Shown here piece by piece: positions 7,915 through 16,382 of a stretch of 64,000 nucleotides of DNA. The translations under genes were made by a program, and so were the position numbers. Each line of letters starts with the position of its first letter. Position 1 is the stretch's first letter. The notes under the pieces were generated by a model. That model was not told the DNA's origin. It was given only the letters and a program-made list of their open reading frames with translations, and did not search any database. Source of the stretch: Labrys okinawensis (GTDB lineage: Bacteria > Pseudomonadota > Alphaproteobacteria > Rhizobiales > Labraceae); NCBI RefSeq assembly GCF_002982075.1, contig NZ_PUEJ01000007.1, positions 248,001 through 312,000 on the forward strand, in the 5' to 3' direction.

Positions 7915-9108
7915 ATGTATGACAGCCGTCCGCCGGAGCACCAAGAGCCGACCTTTCTCGGCGCCGCCTCCATCCCGCGCGAGGACTGGGATCGTGCGCC
8001 GTGGAACCGCTGGTCGTTCCAGCATGTGCGGGAGCTGGTGCCGACGGCGCAGGTCTGGCGCGGACCGGGGCCGGCGACGCCGCTGCCGGTTGCGCTACAG
8101 GACATAGACGGGGTTGCCTTCGAGAGCGAGGGCCAGCCGGCGACCGTCGGGAGCTTCTTCGAGGCGAATTACGCCGACGGTTTCCTGGTCTTGCATCGCG
8201 GCAAGGTCGTGATCGAGCGCTATTTCAACGGCATGACCGCGCATACGCCGCATCTGTCCCAATCGGTCGCCAAATCCGTGGTGGGTACGGTGGCCGGGAT
8301 CCTGATCGGGCGGGGCCTGGTCGATCCGGCCGCGCCGGTCACCTATTATCTGCCGGAGCTGGAGGCCACAGCCTATCGCGGCGCCACCGTGCAGCAGGTG
8401 CTGGACATGACGACCGGCGTGCTGTTCGACGAAACCTATACCGCGCCCGATTCGCATATCGCCAAGATGGACGTGGCCTCGGGCTGGAAGGCCCGCAAGG
8501 ACCCGAGCTGGCCGGCCCATGTCTTTGAGCTGATCCTGCAGCTGCAGGCGAGCCAAAGCGCCCATGGCGCCATTTTCAACTACCGCTCCGTCGAGACCGA
8601 CGTGCTGGCCTTCGTGCTCCAGAGCGCCTCGGGGCTCAAGCTTCCCGAACTGGTGAGCCGCGAACTCTGGGCGCCGATGGGTGCCGAGGAGGATGCCTAT
8701 TTCACCGTCGATATCGCGGGCTATGGCCTGGCGGATGGCGGCTTCAACGCAACCTTGCGGGACTATGCCCGCTTCGCCCTGCTGCATCTCGGCGGCGGAG
8801 AGATCGGGGGCCGGCGCCTTCTTCCGTCCTCCTGGTTGGAAGATACGCGGTTCGCTGCCCGGCCCGATCTCTTCCAGGGCGTCTATCGCGATATTCTTCC
8901 TCGGGGCGCCTACCGCAACCAGTTCTGGATCGAGGATGTCGAGCGCGGCGCCTATATGGCGCGCGGCGTGTTCGGGCAGCTGATCTATATCGATCCAGTC
9001 GGCCAATTCGCGGCCGTGGTGCTCTCGAGCTGGCCGGAATTCCTGCACGCAGCGCGAACGCGTGCCAGCCTGGCCGCCGTCCGGGCGATCCGCGACGCCT
9101 TGGCGTAA
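7915..9108 (+). CDS. Serine hydrolase of the beta-lactamase fold, NylB (6-aminohexanoate-dimer hydrolase)-like
   Basis: The start at 7915 (MYDSRPPEHQ) was chosen because the longer frame upstream overlaps the Trm112-like gene and lacks coding character. The 397-residue protein carries the Ser-x-x-Lys motif SVAK at 117-120 and the NylB-type stretch MTTGVLFDETY with Tyr175, which in NylB lines the active site. YRS at about 225 occupies the Tyr-x-Asn/Ser position. No signal peptide is seen, so it is probably cytoplasmic. Substrates in this family range from amide oligomers to esters and cannot be predicted here. Confidence 0.8.
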   Translation: MYDSRPPEHQEPTFLGAASIPREDWDRAPWNRWSFQHVRELVPTAQVWRGPGPATPLPVALQDIDGVAFESEGQPATVGSFFEANYADGFLVLHRGKVVIERYFNGMTAHTPHLSQSVAKSVVGTVAGILIGRGLVDPAAPVTYYLPELEATAYRGATVQQVLDMTTGVLFDETYTAPDSHIAKMDVASGWKARKDPSWPAHVFELILQLQASQSAHGAIFNYRSVETDVLAFVLQSASGLKLPELVSRELWAPMGAEEDAYFTVDIAGYGLADGGFNATLRDYARFALLHLGGGEIGGRRLLPSSWLEDTRFAARPDLFQGVYRDILPRGAYRNQFWIEDVERGAYMARGVFGQLIYIDPVGQFAAVVLSSWPEFLHAARTRASLAAVRAIRDALA

Positions 9109-9144
9109 GCTGCAGGGGCTTGTAGCGCCGGCGGCGCTTCGATG

Positions 9145-10032
9145 TCACGCCGGCAACGCTGTCTCAGTCTGGCAGCCTGCCAGCAGCCAGGCTCGGAACG
9201 CCAGCATGGCGGGCGAGGGCTGGCGCGATTTGAGGTGCGTCAGCCAGTACGAGCCGGCGTGAACCTCGATTTCGAAGGGGCGCACCAGGCGGCCGCTCGC
9301 CAGGGCGCTCGAGAACATCGTCGTCGGCACCAGGCCGACGCCGATGCCCTGTGCGATCGCCTCGGCCATGGTGACCGAGGAATCGAAGACGACGGCATGG
9401 GTGGAAGGGCCGCTCGCCCCCGCCGCGGCGAACCATAACGGCCATTCATCCTCGCGATAGGATCGCAGCAGCATTTCACCGGCGAGATCCGCCGGCTGGC
9501 GCAGCCGTCCGGCCGCCGCCGGCGCGCAGACGGGTGAGAGCGGAGCGGGCATGAGCAGCGTCGCCTCGGTGCCGTGCCACAGACCGTCGCCGAAGCGGAT
9601 GGCATAGTCGAGGCCATCGCCCGCCAGATTGATCCGGTTGTTGTTGGTCAGGATGCGCAAGTCGATGAAAGGGTGCGCCTCGCCGAAGGAGCGCAGGCGC
9701 GGCAACAGCCAGCCGGCGGCGAAGGTCCCGACCACGCCGACCGTCACCACATCGCGGAAATGACCCTTCTCGAAGCGATCGAGCGTGGCGCCGATGCGCC
9801 CGAAAGCCTCGTTCAGGACGGGGACGAGAGCCTGGCCCTCCTCGGTGAGCGCAAGGCCGCGCGGCAGGCGGCGGAACAGGCGCACGCCCAGGATCTCCTC
9901 CAGATTCTTCACCTGATGGCTTACGGCGGTCTGGGTTACCCGTAATTCGAGCCCGGCGCCGGTAAAGCTGAGATGGCGCGCGGCCGCTTCGAAGGCGCGC
10001 AAGGCATTGAGAGGCAGATGCGAGCGGATCAT
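9145..10032 (-). CDS. LysR-type regulator, GcvA/AmpR branch, divergent from beta-lactamase gene
   Basis: This 295-residue LysR protein has an N-terminal winged helix (PLNALRAFEAAARHLSF, then VTQTAVSHQVKNLEEILG) of the GcvA/AmpR type. The effector domain contains VVTVGVVGTFAAGWLLPRL, which resembles AmpR/PenR proteins. It is transcribed divergently from the class A beta-lactamase gene with 98 bases between starts, the classic ampR-bla arrangement. It probably represses the bla promoter and activates it in response to cell-wall fragments. That role is inferred from family and layout. Confidence 0.85.
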   Translation of the reverse strand: MIRSHLPLNALRAFEAAARHLSFTGAGLELRVTQTAVSHQVKNLEEILGVRLFRRLPRGLALTEEGQALVPVLNEAFGRIGATLDRFEKGHFRDVVTVGVVGTFAAGWLLPRLRSFGEAHPFIDLRILTNNNRINLAGDGLDYAIRFGDGLWHGTEATLLMPAPLSPVCAPAAAGRLRQPADLAGEMLLRSYREDEWPLWFAAAGASGPSTHAVVFDSSVTMAEAIAQGIGVGLVPTTMFSSALASGRLVRPFEIEVHAGSYWLTHLKSRQPSPAMLAFRAWLLAGCQTETALPA

Positions 10033-10130
10033 GGACCCTCAAATTTTTTTCAAGTCTGAGGCGATTTATCATCGTTTGTCCCCTGCTCAAACCGCAGCCA
10101 TCCTGACATCGAACGGTGTAAGGAGTTTGC
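10033..10130. promoter_or_regulatory. Divergent promoter region of the LysR/beta-lactamase pair
   Basis: These 98 bases should carry both promoters and the LysR operator. The core GCGATTTATCATCGTTTGTC at about 10061-10080 is a plausible binding region, but I could not define half-sites with certainty. AAGGAG lies six to eight bases before the bla start. Confidence 0.4.
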
Positions 10131-11015
10131 ATGACCAGACGGAATTTCATGGTTGGAGCGGGTGCAGCCCTGTTCCTGCTGCCTTTCAGCGTCGCGTTTC
10201 CTGCGGCCGAATCGCGTGCCTCGACGGATTTCGCAGGGGCAATCAGACGGATCGAGGGCGGGGTTGGCGGACGCCTGGGCGTTGCCGCGCTCGACCTCAA
10301 ATCGGGGGTGAGGCTGGCTTATCGATCGGACGAGCTTTTCCCGCTCTGCAGCACCTTCAAGCTGCTGGTTGCCGCCGCGGTGCTCGCCCGGGTCGACCAG
10401 GGGCGCGAGCGACTGTCCCGCCAGGTCCCGATCGAGGCTGCCAGGCTGCTGCCCAATTCGCCGATAACGGCCAGGCATGCCGGCGGCCGTCTGACCTTGG
10501 CGGAGCTTTGCGCGGCGGCGATCACCGTGAGCGACAATCTGGCCGGCAATCTCCTGCTGGAAGTCGTGGACGGGCCGGCTGGATTGACCCGCTATCTGCG
10601 TTCGATCGGCGACTTGGTCAGTCGTCTCGACCGTTGGGAGGTGGAGCTCAATGAATCTCTGCCGGGAGATCCGCGCGATACCACCAGCCCCGCCGCGATG
10701 CTGGCGGACCTCCAGCGCCTGCTGGTTGGAGAGGCACTGTCGCCATCCTCGCGCAGCCGGCTTACGGCCTGGCTGAAGGCCAGCAGAACCGGCGATACCC
10801 GCCTGCGCGCCGGACTGCCCGCGGAATGGGCCTTCGGCGGCAAGACGGGAACCGGCGAGCGCGGTTCGACCAATGATGTCGCTATCGCCTGGCCGCCCGG
10901 CCGTCCACCCCTTCTCATCGCCGCCTATCTGACCGGTACGACCGCGGCGGCCGACCGCCGCAATGCCGCCCTTGCGGCCGTCGCCAAGGCCGTGGCGGGG
11001 CATGTGCCCGCGTAA
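10131..11015 (+). CDS. Class A beta-lactamase
   Basis: All class A signature elements are present in this 294-residue protein: STFK at 74-77, SDN at 134-136, the omega-loop ExxLN with Glu170 (EVELN), and KTG at 238-240 in GGKTGTGERG. The N-terminus MTRRNFMVGAGAALFLLP has a twin-arginine motif, suggesting Tat export to the periplasm, as known for some class A enzymes. It would hydrolyse penicillins and possibly cephalosporins; spectrum cannot be read from sequence. The divergent LysR gene suggests inducible expression. Similar pairs are part of the core chromosome of many soil alphaproteobacteria, so this need not be acquired. Confidence 0.93.
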   Translation: MTRRNFMVGAGAALFLLPFSVAFPAAESRASTDFAGAIRRIEGGVGGRLGVAALDLKSGVRLAYRSDELFPLCSTFKLLVAAAVLARVDQGRERLSRQVPIEAARLLPNSPITARHAGGRLTLAELCAAAITVSDNLAGNLLLEVVDGPAGLTRYLRSIGDLVSRLDRWEVELNESLPGDPRDTTSPAAMLADLQRLLVGEALSPSSRSRLTAWLKASRTGDTRLRAGLPAEWAFGGKTGTGERGSTNDVAIAWPPGRPPLLIAAYLTGTTAAADRRNAALAAVAKAVAGHVPA

Positions 11016-11135
11016 GTGCAGGAGGGGTGCAGCGGGTCCTTGCACGATTTCTGCACGAGGTGCCCATCACGCCGCCATCAGTGCTGTATCGCGGCTGAAC
11101 ATCGACACGGCAGGATGGCGGCCATGGAGGAACCC

Positions 11136-11591
11136 ATGCCGATCGCTTCCGCTTCGCCGGGCCGGACCCTGCCGGCCCGCAACCGCTCGCCGCTTCGACT
11201 GAGCTTCGTTTTCAAGGTGCTGGCCATCATGGTGCTGGCCGTCCTCGCCGATTTCACGCTGTCGGCGGGGCAAGCCCTGCCTCAGGCGGGCAGCATCATC
11301 GGCTTTCTGGCTTTTGCCTGGCTCGGAGCGTTGCTGGCCTGCGACAGCCTGATGCGCCGCAACCGGGCCAGCCGCCTCGCTGTGATCGGTGCCAGCCTTG
11401 CGGGCTTCGCCCTGATCGTCGAGCCGAGCCTGCTTGCCGGCCTGCTTTTCCTGACGGGCCTGGCAGGGCAGGCTCGAGGCTCAGCAGGTCGATTGGCGCC
11501 GATGGATACTGGCCGGCGCCTGCGGTTGCGGCAGGCGGGACCGCTGCCCGATCCAATGCCGCCGAACCCCGCTTTGACACCTTCTCCCTGA
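11136..11591 (+). pseudogene. Truncated DUF4173-like membrane protein (probable remnant)
   Basis: The 151-residue frame from 11136 (GAGGA upstream) encodes a hydrophobic region with three or four membrane segments, including FVFKVLAIMVLAVLADFTLS and LIVEPSLLAGLLFLTGL. This resembles the N-terminal part of DUF4173/DUF4153-type membrane proteins of about 500 residues, which often neighbour two-component genes. After about residue 115 the translation turns into a non-hydrophobic tail. A +1 frame at 11472-11575 instead reads QQVDWRRWILAG, closer to the family, before stopping. I interpret the gene as frameshifted and 3' deleted, with the response regulator gene starting 17 bases later. A short functional protein remains possible. 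Confidence 0.5.
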
Positions 11592-11608
11592 AATGACATT
11601 CATCGCTC

Positions 11609-12313
11609 ATGTCCCGCACCATTCTCATCGTCGATGACGATCCGCATATCCGCGAATTGCTGGCTTTCGCCCTTGCCAAGGCCGGCATGGCCACGCACCA
11701 GGCCGGCGACGGCGAGGAGGGGCTGGCGAAAGCCCTGTCCCTCAAGCCGGACCTTGCCATCCTCGACATCAACATGCCGCGCATGGACGGCCTCGAAGTC
11801 TGCCGCCGGCTCCGGGCGCAGAGCGAGCTGCCGGTGCTGTTCCTGTCTTCCCGGGACGACGAGATCGACCGGGTGCTCGGCCTGGAAATGGGCGCCGACG
11901 ACTATGTGGTGAAGCCCTTCTCGCCGCGCGAGGTGGTGGCGCGGGTCGGTGCCATCCTCAAGCGGGTGGGAGCCAGGCCGGCCCAGTCCGCGCCCGCATC
12001 GGTGCTGGAGCGCGGCCTGCTCCACCTCGATCCCGAGGGCTGGCAGACGCAATGGGCCGGGGAATCGGTGGGCCTCACCGCCAAGGAGTTCCAGCTCCTG
12101 CAGATCCTTGCCGCGACGCCGTCCAAGGTCTTTTCCCGCGACGAGATCATCGATCGCCTGCACGGGCCGGGCTTTGCCATCACCGACCGCACGATCGACA
12201 GCCATATCCGCCACATCCGCCAGAAGTTCGCTGTCGTGGGGGCCGAAGACGTGATCGAGACCCGGGCGGGCATCGGCTATCGCATCGGCGCCTGTGCGGG
12301 CAAGGCGGCGTGA
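11609..12313 (+). CDS. OmpR-family response regulator
   Basis: The 234-residue protein has a receiver domain (ILIVDDDPHIREL, phosphoacceptor Asp53 in LAILDINMPRMDG, Lys in DDYVVKPFSPREV) and a C-terminal OmpR/PhoB winged helix (LTAKEFQLLQILAATPSKVFSRDEI, then DRTIDSHIRHIRQKF). Its stop overlaps the GTG start of the kinase gene, so the two are translationally coupled. The pair resembles CreBC-type systems in layout, but the signal is unknown. It may once have been co-transcribed with the decayed membrane gene upstream. Confidence 0.92.
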   Translation: MSRTILIVDDDPHIRELLAFALAKAGMATHQAGDGEEGLAKALSLKPDLAILDINMPRMDGLEVCRRLRAQSELPVLFLSSRDDEIDRVLGLEMGADDYVVKPFSPREVVARVGAILKRVGARPAQSAPASVLERGLLHLDPEGWQTQWAGESVGLTAKEFQLLQILAATPSKVFSRDEIIDRLHGPGFAITDRTIDSHIRHIRQKFAVVGAEDVIETRAGIGYRIGACAGKAA

Positions 12314-13959
12314 TCCTGTTCAGCCGGCTGAAGGACGCCATCAAGGCGCACTGGCCGGCGCTGCGCCTGCGTTCGATCCTGATCGGCGTGCTGCTGTTCA
12401 CCGCCCTGATGCCGGGCCTCGGCGCCATCTTCCTCAGGGTCTATGAGAATGTCCTGGTGCGCCAGACCGAGGCGGAGCTGATCGCCCAGTCCGCCGTCTA
12501 CGACGCGGCATTCGATCTTGCCTGGCCCGGCCCGAAACCGCCGCCGGTGCCGCCGCCGGCCGAGAACGATCCGAGCGACTCCTACCGGCGGGACGATCCG
12601 GCGGCCGAGCCCTACTTCACGCCGGAGCAGCTGACGATCGATCTCAACACGATGCCGATCCTCTCCCAGCGCCCGCAGCCCGTTGCATCATCGCAGGCGC
12701 CGGATGCCGAGGCGCTGGTGGCGGCCCGGGCGATCGCGCCGCTGATCGAGCAGAGCCGGCGCACCACGCTGGCGAGCGCATTGATCCTCGATGCCAGGGG
12801 CACGGTCCTCTCGGACGGGCCGCTCCAGGGCCAGAGCTATGCCTTCCTGCCGGAGGTCCAGTCGGCCATCGGCGGGCGTTCGCAATCGGTCCTGCGGCGC
12901 CGCGGAGACTATGTGCCGCGCTATGCCTTCGAAGTCTTCAGCCGGGCCTCGGCAATCCGCGTGCATTACGCCCGCCCGATCAAGCTGGGTGACCGCACCG
13001 TCGGCGTTCTCCTGCTGTCGCGCTCGCCCCGGGCCCTGTTCCGCGGCATCTATGACGATCTCGGCAAGATCGCGCTCGGGTTCGGCATCATTCTCGCCGT
13101 GATCATCGGTCTGGCCGGCCTGTTGTCGCGGGCGATCGCCAAGCCGATCGAGCAGCTGACGCAGGCCAGCGCCCAGGTCGGCCGGCATCTGGGCCGCGGC
13201 GGCAGTGAGGTGCCGCCCACACCGGCCACCGCCACCGTCGAGATCCGGGCGCTGTTCGACAACTTCCGGCGCATGGCGGTCGCCATCGATCTGCGCTCGC
13301 GCTATCTGCGGGATTTCGCCGCCGCAATGAGCCATGAGTTCAAAACCCCGCTCACCGGCATACGCGGGGTGCTCGAACTGCTCGACGAGCATGGCGATAC
13401 GATGAGCGCCGGAGAGCGTCGGCGCTTCATCGCCAATGCGGAGAGCGATGCCGAGCGCCTGTCGCACCTGGTGGTCCGCCTGCTCGAACTCGCCCGCGCC
13501 GACATGGCGGATGAGAACGAAGGCGTTTCGACGCCGCTCGCGGGTCCTGTGCATCGCATCGCCGATGCCGGCTCCGACGACGGCTTCAAGATCGAGGTCG
13601 CTCTCGCTGCCGGCCTGCCCACCGTGCGCGTACCGGCGGATGTCCTGGAAGCGGTGTTGACGACCCTGGTGGAAAACAGCCGCCAGGCCGGAGCCCGCAC
13701 CGTGACGATTTCGGTGGCTGCAATCGGGGATGACTATCTCGACCTTCAGGTCACCGACGACGGGCCGGGCATTCCGCCTCACGACCGCGCCCGCCTGTTC
13801 GAGCCCTTCTTCACCACCAAGCGCGCCAATGGCGGCACCGGCCTCGGCCTGCCGATCGCCCGCTCCCTGCTCGCCAACAGCAGCGCCAGTATCGACTATG
13901 TCGGTGACGGGCCGGGCGCCTGCTTCCGGTTGCGGCTGAAGCGGAATGGGGTCGGGTGA
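12310..13959 (+). CDS. Membrane sensor histidine kinase (partner of the adjacent regulator)
   Basis: The GTG at 12310 overlaps the stop codon of the response regulator gene by 3 bases. The 549-residue protein has a transmembrane helix at about 23-45, a periplasmic domain of roughly 200 residues with a Pro-rich segment (PKPPPVPPPAEND), and a second membrane helix at 253-272. A HAMP-like linker follows, then HisKA with His342 in AMSHEFKTPLTG, and an HATPase domain with DDGPGIPPHDR and GGTGLGLPIARSLL. The periplasmic part with ARPIKLGDRTVGVLLLSRSP resembles CreC-like sensors. Signal and regulon are unknown. Confidence 0.9.
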   Translation: MILFSRLKDAIKAHWPALRLRSILIGVLLFTALMPGLGAIFLRVYENVLVRQTEAELIAQSAVYDAAFDLAWPGPKPPPVPPPAENDPSDSYRRDDPAAEPYFTPEQLTIDLNTMPILSQRPQPVASSQAPDAEALVAARAIAPLIEQSRRTTLASALILDARGTVLSDGPLQGQSYAFLPEVQSAIGGRSQSVLRRRGDYVPRYAFEVFSRASAIRVHYARPIKLGDRTVGVLLLSRSPRALFRGIYDDLGKIALGFGIILAVIIGLAGLLSRAIAKPIEQLTQASAQVGRHLGRGGSEVPPTPATATVEIRALFDNFRRMAVAIDLRSRYLRDFAAAMSHEFKTPLTGIRGVLELLDEHGDTMSAGERRRFIANAESDAERLSHLVVRLLELARADMADENEGVSTPLAGPVHRIADAGSDDGFKIEVALAAGLPTVRVPADVLEAVLTTLVENSRQAGARTVTISVAAIGDDYLDLQVTDDGPGIPPHDRARLFEPFFTTKRANGGTGLGLPIARSLLANSSASIDYVGDGPGACFRLRLKRNGVG

Positions 13960-13975
13960 TCCAGGTGGAATTTAT

Positions 13976-14284
13976 CTACAGATGCCGGCCGATATCCATG
14001 CGCTGATGCAATATGCGGATAATGTCGATGGTTTGCCCTGCTTGGCGATAGAATACGACATGCGAGCCGATATTGTATTTGAGATAACCTTCCCGGATCT
14101 CAACGAGGCGGCCGGTTTTTGTGCCGGCGGCCAGCCCCTCGAAGGCTGCCACAAGTGTGTGAAAATAGCTGTCGGCCTGCTCGCGAGACCACGTTCGGAG
14201 CGTATAAAGCCAGATTTCCTCAAGATCGCTTTCGGCCAGAGGCGTGAGGCGATAGCGGCTGGCTCTATCCGGCATGCTTGTCAT
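13976..14284 (-). CDS. ParE/RelE-family toxin
   Basis: The 102-residue protein is a ParE/RelE-fold toxin: [18 protein letters not shown] at the N-terminus, [18 protein letters not shown], and the C-terminal HVVFYR and [12 protein letters not shown] typical of ParE. ParE toxins poison DNA gyrase. The start at 14284 overlaps the antitoxin gene by 20 bases; a second ATG at 14275 would also overlap. The gene converges with the histidine kinase gene, only 16 bases apart. Confidence 0.88.
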   Translation of the reverse strand: MTSMPDRASRYRLTPLAESDLEEIWLYTLRTWSREQADSYFHTLVAAFEGLAAGTKTGRLVEIREGYLKYNIGSHVVFYRQAGQTIDIIRILHQRMDIGRHL

Positions 14285-14510
14285 GCAACCGTTTGAGGAA
14301 GGCCTCACCGTCGAATGGTTTGGGAGGTCCGGACTCCTCGCCGGCGATCAGAGCGTCGCGCAGGGCTTGAAGTCGCATTTCCTGCTCTTCGAGCAGACGC
14401 AGCCCGGCTCGTACGACATCACTCGCAGACCCGTAACGGCCCGAGCCGACCTGTTCGTCGATGAAGGTCACGAAGTGATCTCCCAAGGAGACCGAGGTGT
14501 TGCGCTGCAT
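14265..14510 (-). CDS. ParD-family antitoxin
   Basis: This 81-residue protein has the ParD ribbon-helix-helix signature: [39 protein letters not shown], and a C-terminal toxin-binding helix ending [15 protein letters not shown]. It precedes and overlaps the toxin gene, the standard parDE order. It would neutralise the toxin and autorepress the operon through the dyad just upstream. Confidence 0.9.
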   Translation of the reverse strand: MQRNTSVSLGDHFVTFIDEQVGSGRYGSASDVVRAGLRLLEEQEMRLQALRDALIAGEESGPPKPFDGEAFLKRLHDKHAG

Positions 14511-14530
14511 GTTCGCTCCTCCAAGTTAGC

Positions 14531-14553
14531 ACCAATATATACCATTCATTGGT
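14531..14553. promoter_or_regulatory. Candidate autoregulatory operator of the parDE operon
   Basis: ACCAAT at 14531-14536 and ATTGGT at 14548-14553 form an inverted repeat, with an additional ATGGT half-site between them on the minus strand. It lies 21-43 bases upstream of the antitoxin start, where ParD-type ribbon-helix-helix proteins bind their own promoter. Confidence 0.45.
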
Positions 14554-14661
14554 ACTATGCCACGTCCATCACAGTTCCCTGGCTGGCGCCGAGGTGCAAG
14601 ACCGAGCCAGCGGCAGGGGGAGGTTTATTCGGCATGGGACTGTGCAAGCGGTTTTGCTCCT

Positions 14662-15597
14662 TTATGTCCTGACCGTACCTGCCACGGCTGGAACGCCATG
14701 ACCCTCGAACAAGCGTTTCTCGGCGGCCAGGCCATTGCCGACGAGATCGAAGAAGGCGCGGATGCGAGCGGTGTTCTTGAGGTCGCCATGGGTGACGATC
14801 CACAATTCGCCCGTCAGTTCGGGCATCGGTTCGGCGAGGGCGCGGGCAAGGGCCGGATCGCTGTCGCCGAGATAGCAAGGCAGCAGGGCAAGGCCGAGGC
14901 CGGCCTTGGCGGCGACAGCCTGGTTGACCAGGCTGTTCGAGCGATAGGCGATGGCGTCGGCGGGCAAATGCTGCGCCAGCCAGTCGGCGGCCCGGATGCC
15001 TGCCGTGCCCTCCTGCCAGCCGACAAAGGTCTGGCCGGCCAGATCAGCAGTGGCTGTGGCCGGCCCGCCATTCGCGGCCACCAGAGCCGGTGCGCCGTAG
15101 AAGGTCCAGGCCATGCCGGCGAGCTTCCTGCCCCATAGATCGCCTTCCCTCGGCCGCACCGGGCGGAAGGCGATGTCGGCCTCGCGCCGCGACAGGCTGA
15201 GCACGCGGTTGTCGATGGCAAGCTCGACCACGATGCCCGGATGGGCCTGGCGGAAGCTGGCGAGATGTCGCGTCAGCCGGCTATAGGCCAGGGTCTCCGA
15301 GGAGGTGACGCGCAGCCGGCCCGACAGGCGGTGGTCGCGGCCAGTGATGTCGCGGTCGAGCGCCAGCGCCTCGTCCTCCATGCGTTCTGCGGCGACCGCC
15401 ATGCGCTCGCCTGCGGCCGTCGTCTGGTAGAGGCCACCGGGCAGGCGCTCGAACAGGCGCAGGTCCAGGCGCGCTTCCAGGGCGTTGAGGCGCCGGAAGG
15501 CGGTCGAGTGATCGACCGCCAGGGCCTTGGCCGCCGCGGTCAGGCTGCCGGCGCGCTGGATCGCCAGCACCAGGCGCAATTCGTTCCAATCATCCAT
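14662..15597 (-). CDS. LysR-type transcriptional regulator
   Basis: The 311-residue protein has an N-terminal LysR winged helix (WNELRLVLAIQRAGSLTAAAKAL, then VDHSTAFRRLNALEARLDLRLF) and an effector-binding domain with RLRVTSSETLAYSRL. The ATG at 15597 was chosen because the longer frame upstream reads through a 40-bp palindrome. It is divergent from two glutathione transferase genes. Its helix-turn-helix variant (HSTAFRRL) is the type found in LysR proteins controlling adjacent detoxification genes. Regulation of those genes is inferred from layout. Confidence 0.85.
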   Translation of the reverse strand: MDDWNELRLVLAIQRAGSLTAAAKALAVDHSTAFRRLNALEARLDLRLFERLPGGLYQTTAAGERMAVAAERMEDEALALDRDITGRDHRLSGRLRVTSSETLAYSRLTRHLASFRQAHPGIVVELAIDNRVLSLSRREADIAFRPVRPREGDLWGRKLAGMAWTFYGAPALVAANGGPATATADLAGQTFVGWQEGTAGIRAADWLAQHLPADAIAYRSNSLVNQAVAAKAGLGLALLPCYLGDSDPALARALAEPMPELTGELWIVTHGDLKNTARIRAFFDLVGNGLAAEKRLFEGHGVPAVAGTVRT

Positions 15598-15609
15598 AGT
15601 GCCTGCATA

Positions 15610-15649
15610 GCACCAGAAGCGCTTGCAGTCACGCAAGCGCTTCTGGTGC
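15610..15649. promoter_or_regulatory. 17-bp perfect inverted repeat between LysR and GST genes
   Basis: Arms 15610-15626 and 15633-15649 are perfectly complementary with a 6-nt spacer. Each arm contains the 8-bp palindrome AAGCGCTT (15617-15624 and 15636-15643), so the element is also two palindromes 19 bp apart. It starts 13 bases upstream of the LysR gene and lies about 107 bases before the GST start. It may be an operator for the LysR protein, or a dyad acting on either transcript. Confidence 0.6.
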
Positions 15650-15755
15650 AATCCCAATTGGCCATGCGTGCATGCATTGCCCTAACCTTTGCATCGGACA
15701 GGCCGCGACCCCGCCGGGTGTCGGTGCGCGGATGCTTCAAGTGAAAGGAACGGAC

Positions 15756-16382
15756 ATGAAACTCTATTATGCCACTGGCACGTGCTCGCTCTCGCCCCAC
15801 ATCGTGGCGAAGGAGGCCGGCATCGCGCTGGAACTGGAGCGGGTCGACCTGCGCAGGAGCCCGCACGTGACCGAGCAGGGCGTGGACTACACCAGCGTCA
15901 ATCCCAACCACTACGTGCCGGCGCTGCGCCTCGACGACGGCTCGGTACTGACCGAGGGCGCGGCGATCAGCCAATATCTCGCCGATCTCAAGCCTCAGAG
16001 CCGCCTGGCGCCGGCCGCCGGCACGGTCGAACGGGCCCGCCTCCAGTCCTGGCTGAACTTCATCGCCTCGGAACTGCACAAGATGTACAGCCCGTGGCTG
16101 TTCCATCCCGAACATGGCACGCAGGCCCAGGACGTCGCCCGTGCCAAGATCGCCGAGCGCCTCGCCACCGTCGAGCGTCATCTGGCCGAGGGCGGTCCCT
16201 TCCTGCTGGGCGAGACCTTCACCGCAGCCGATGCCTATCTCTTTACCATCGTCGGCTGGTCGCCCTATACCAAGGTGGATCTCGCACCCTTCCCGGCGAT
16301 CCGTGCCTTCATGGCACGCGTCGGCGCTCGTCCCGCCGTGCAGGCCGCAATGCAGGCGGAAGGCATGAAGGTGGCGGCATGA
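15756..16382 (+). CDS. Glutathione S-transferase, GstA (beta-class) type
   Basis: This 208-residue protein begins MKLYYATGTCSLSPHIVAKEAG, the signature of bacterial beta-class GSTs, where the Cys and Ser contact glutathione. The thioredoxin-fold half continues with YVPALRLDDGSVLTEGAAISQYLAD. The C-terminal helical domain contains FLLGETFTAADAYLFTIVGW. It conjugates glutathione to electrophiles or reduces disulfides in the cytoplasm. AAAGGAA precedes the chosen start. Its stop overlaps the start of a second GST gene by the ATGA sequence. Confidence 0.92.
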   Translation: MKLYYATGTCSLSPHIVAKEAGIALELERVDLRRSPHVTEQGVDYTSVNPNHYVPALRLDDGSVLTEGAAISQYLADLKPQSRLAPAAGTVERARLQSWLNFIASELHKMYSPWLFHPEHGTQAQDVARAKIAERLATVERHLAEGGPFLLGETFTAADAYLFTIVGWSPYTKVDLAPFPAIRAFMARVGARPAVQAAMQAEGMKVAA

